Source: Funneliformis mosseae
Taxonomy: Eukaryota > Glomeromycota > Glomeromycetes > Glomerales > Glomeraceae
Assembly (NCBI GenBank): GCA_910592005.1
Contig: CAJVPP010000613.1
Span: 1 to 28,901 of the forward strand
DNA length: 28,901 nucleotides
Direction of reading: 5' to 3'
Shown piece after piece: positions 28,826 through 28,901 of this stretch (positions are counted from its first letter, which is position 1; every line of letters starts with the position of its first letter). The translations under genes were made by a program, and so were the position numbers. Below the pieces are notes generated by a model. The model made no database searches, had not been told where the DNA came from, and saw only the letters and a program-made list of their open reading frames with translations.

Positions 28826-28901
<76 letters not shown>
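28826..28901 (+). repeat. Poly(C) run of 76 to the window end
   Basis: After AGGTTAA the sequence is only C for 76 bases and reaches the end of the window. No other C or G run here is longer than 12. It may be a true G/C homopolymer, or an artefact of sequencing or contig-end assembly (for example no-signal G calls read on the other strand). Confidence 0.85.

Overview
This window looks like nuclear DNA from a very AT-rich fungus. My best guess is an arbuscular-mycorrhizal fungus (Glomeromycotina, Rhizophagus-like). That guess rests on base composition, a short spliceosomal intron, and the mix of repeat families: a gag/retropepsin element, a FLYWCH-MULE, hAT, Tc1/mariner, and an RT + RNase H LINE whose wording I associate with that group. 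No database search was possible, so the genus is inference.

Layout. Positions 1-19,900 are a transposon graveyard set in extremely AT-rich DNA. In order it holds: (a) a decayed gag-protease retroelement running in from the left edge (1-1850, +), an unidentified Ser/Lys-rich broken ORF (1900-2577, -) and a broken coiled-coil ORF (2863-3370, +); (b) a dead MULE transposase with FLYWCH finger (3640-4994, -) and a short tandem repeat (5184-5330); (c) a low-complexity A-rich tract, then a roughly 306-bp MITE (6917-7222); (d) a complete but dead Tc1/mariner element with 26-bp terminal repeats and TA flanks (7490-8803); (e) a dead hAT transposase (about 9096-10,760); (f) a G-poor low-complexity tract (about 10,920-11,340); (g) a 5'-truncated LINE on the minus strand (12,049-15,830) bounded by a perfect 15-bp target-site duplication; (h) a 172-bp pogo-like MITE (16,804-16,975); (i) a second dead Tc1/mariner copy (about 18,511-19,895).

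From about 19,900 the texture changes. There is one apparently intact host gene, a homocysteine S-methyltransferase of about 330 residues in two exons (20,317-21,403). It has all three zinc-ligand cysteines and perfect TCACGTGA palindromes on both sides. The last 7.4 kb contain no gene I can support. That stretch is non-coding DNA rich in poly(A)/poly(T) runs, with AAT/AAC microsatellites, a 12-G run and a 76-C run that ends the window.

The genes do not form a working system: the transposons are independent insertions and all are broken. They share one decay pattern, C:G to T:A transitions. These make premature TAA/TAG/TGA codons and repeatedly turn zinc-binding Cys or His into Tyr. I found no convincing new biological system. 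The most useful leads are the two precisely bounded MITEs, the LINE insertion footprint, the shared decay pattern, and the possible CACGTG control of the methionine-cycle gene.
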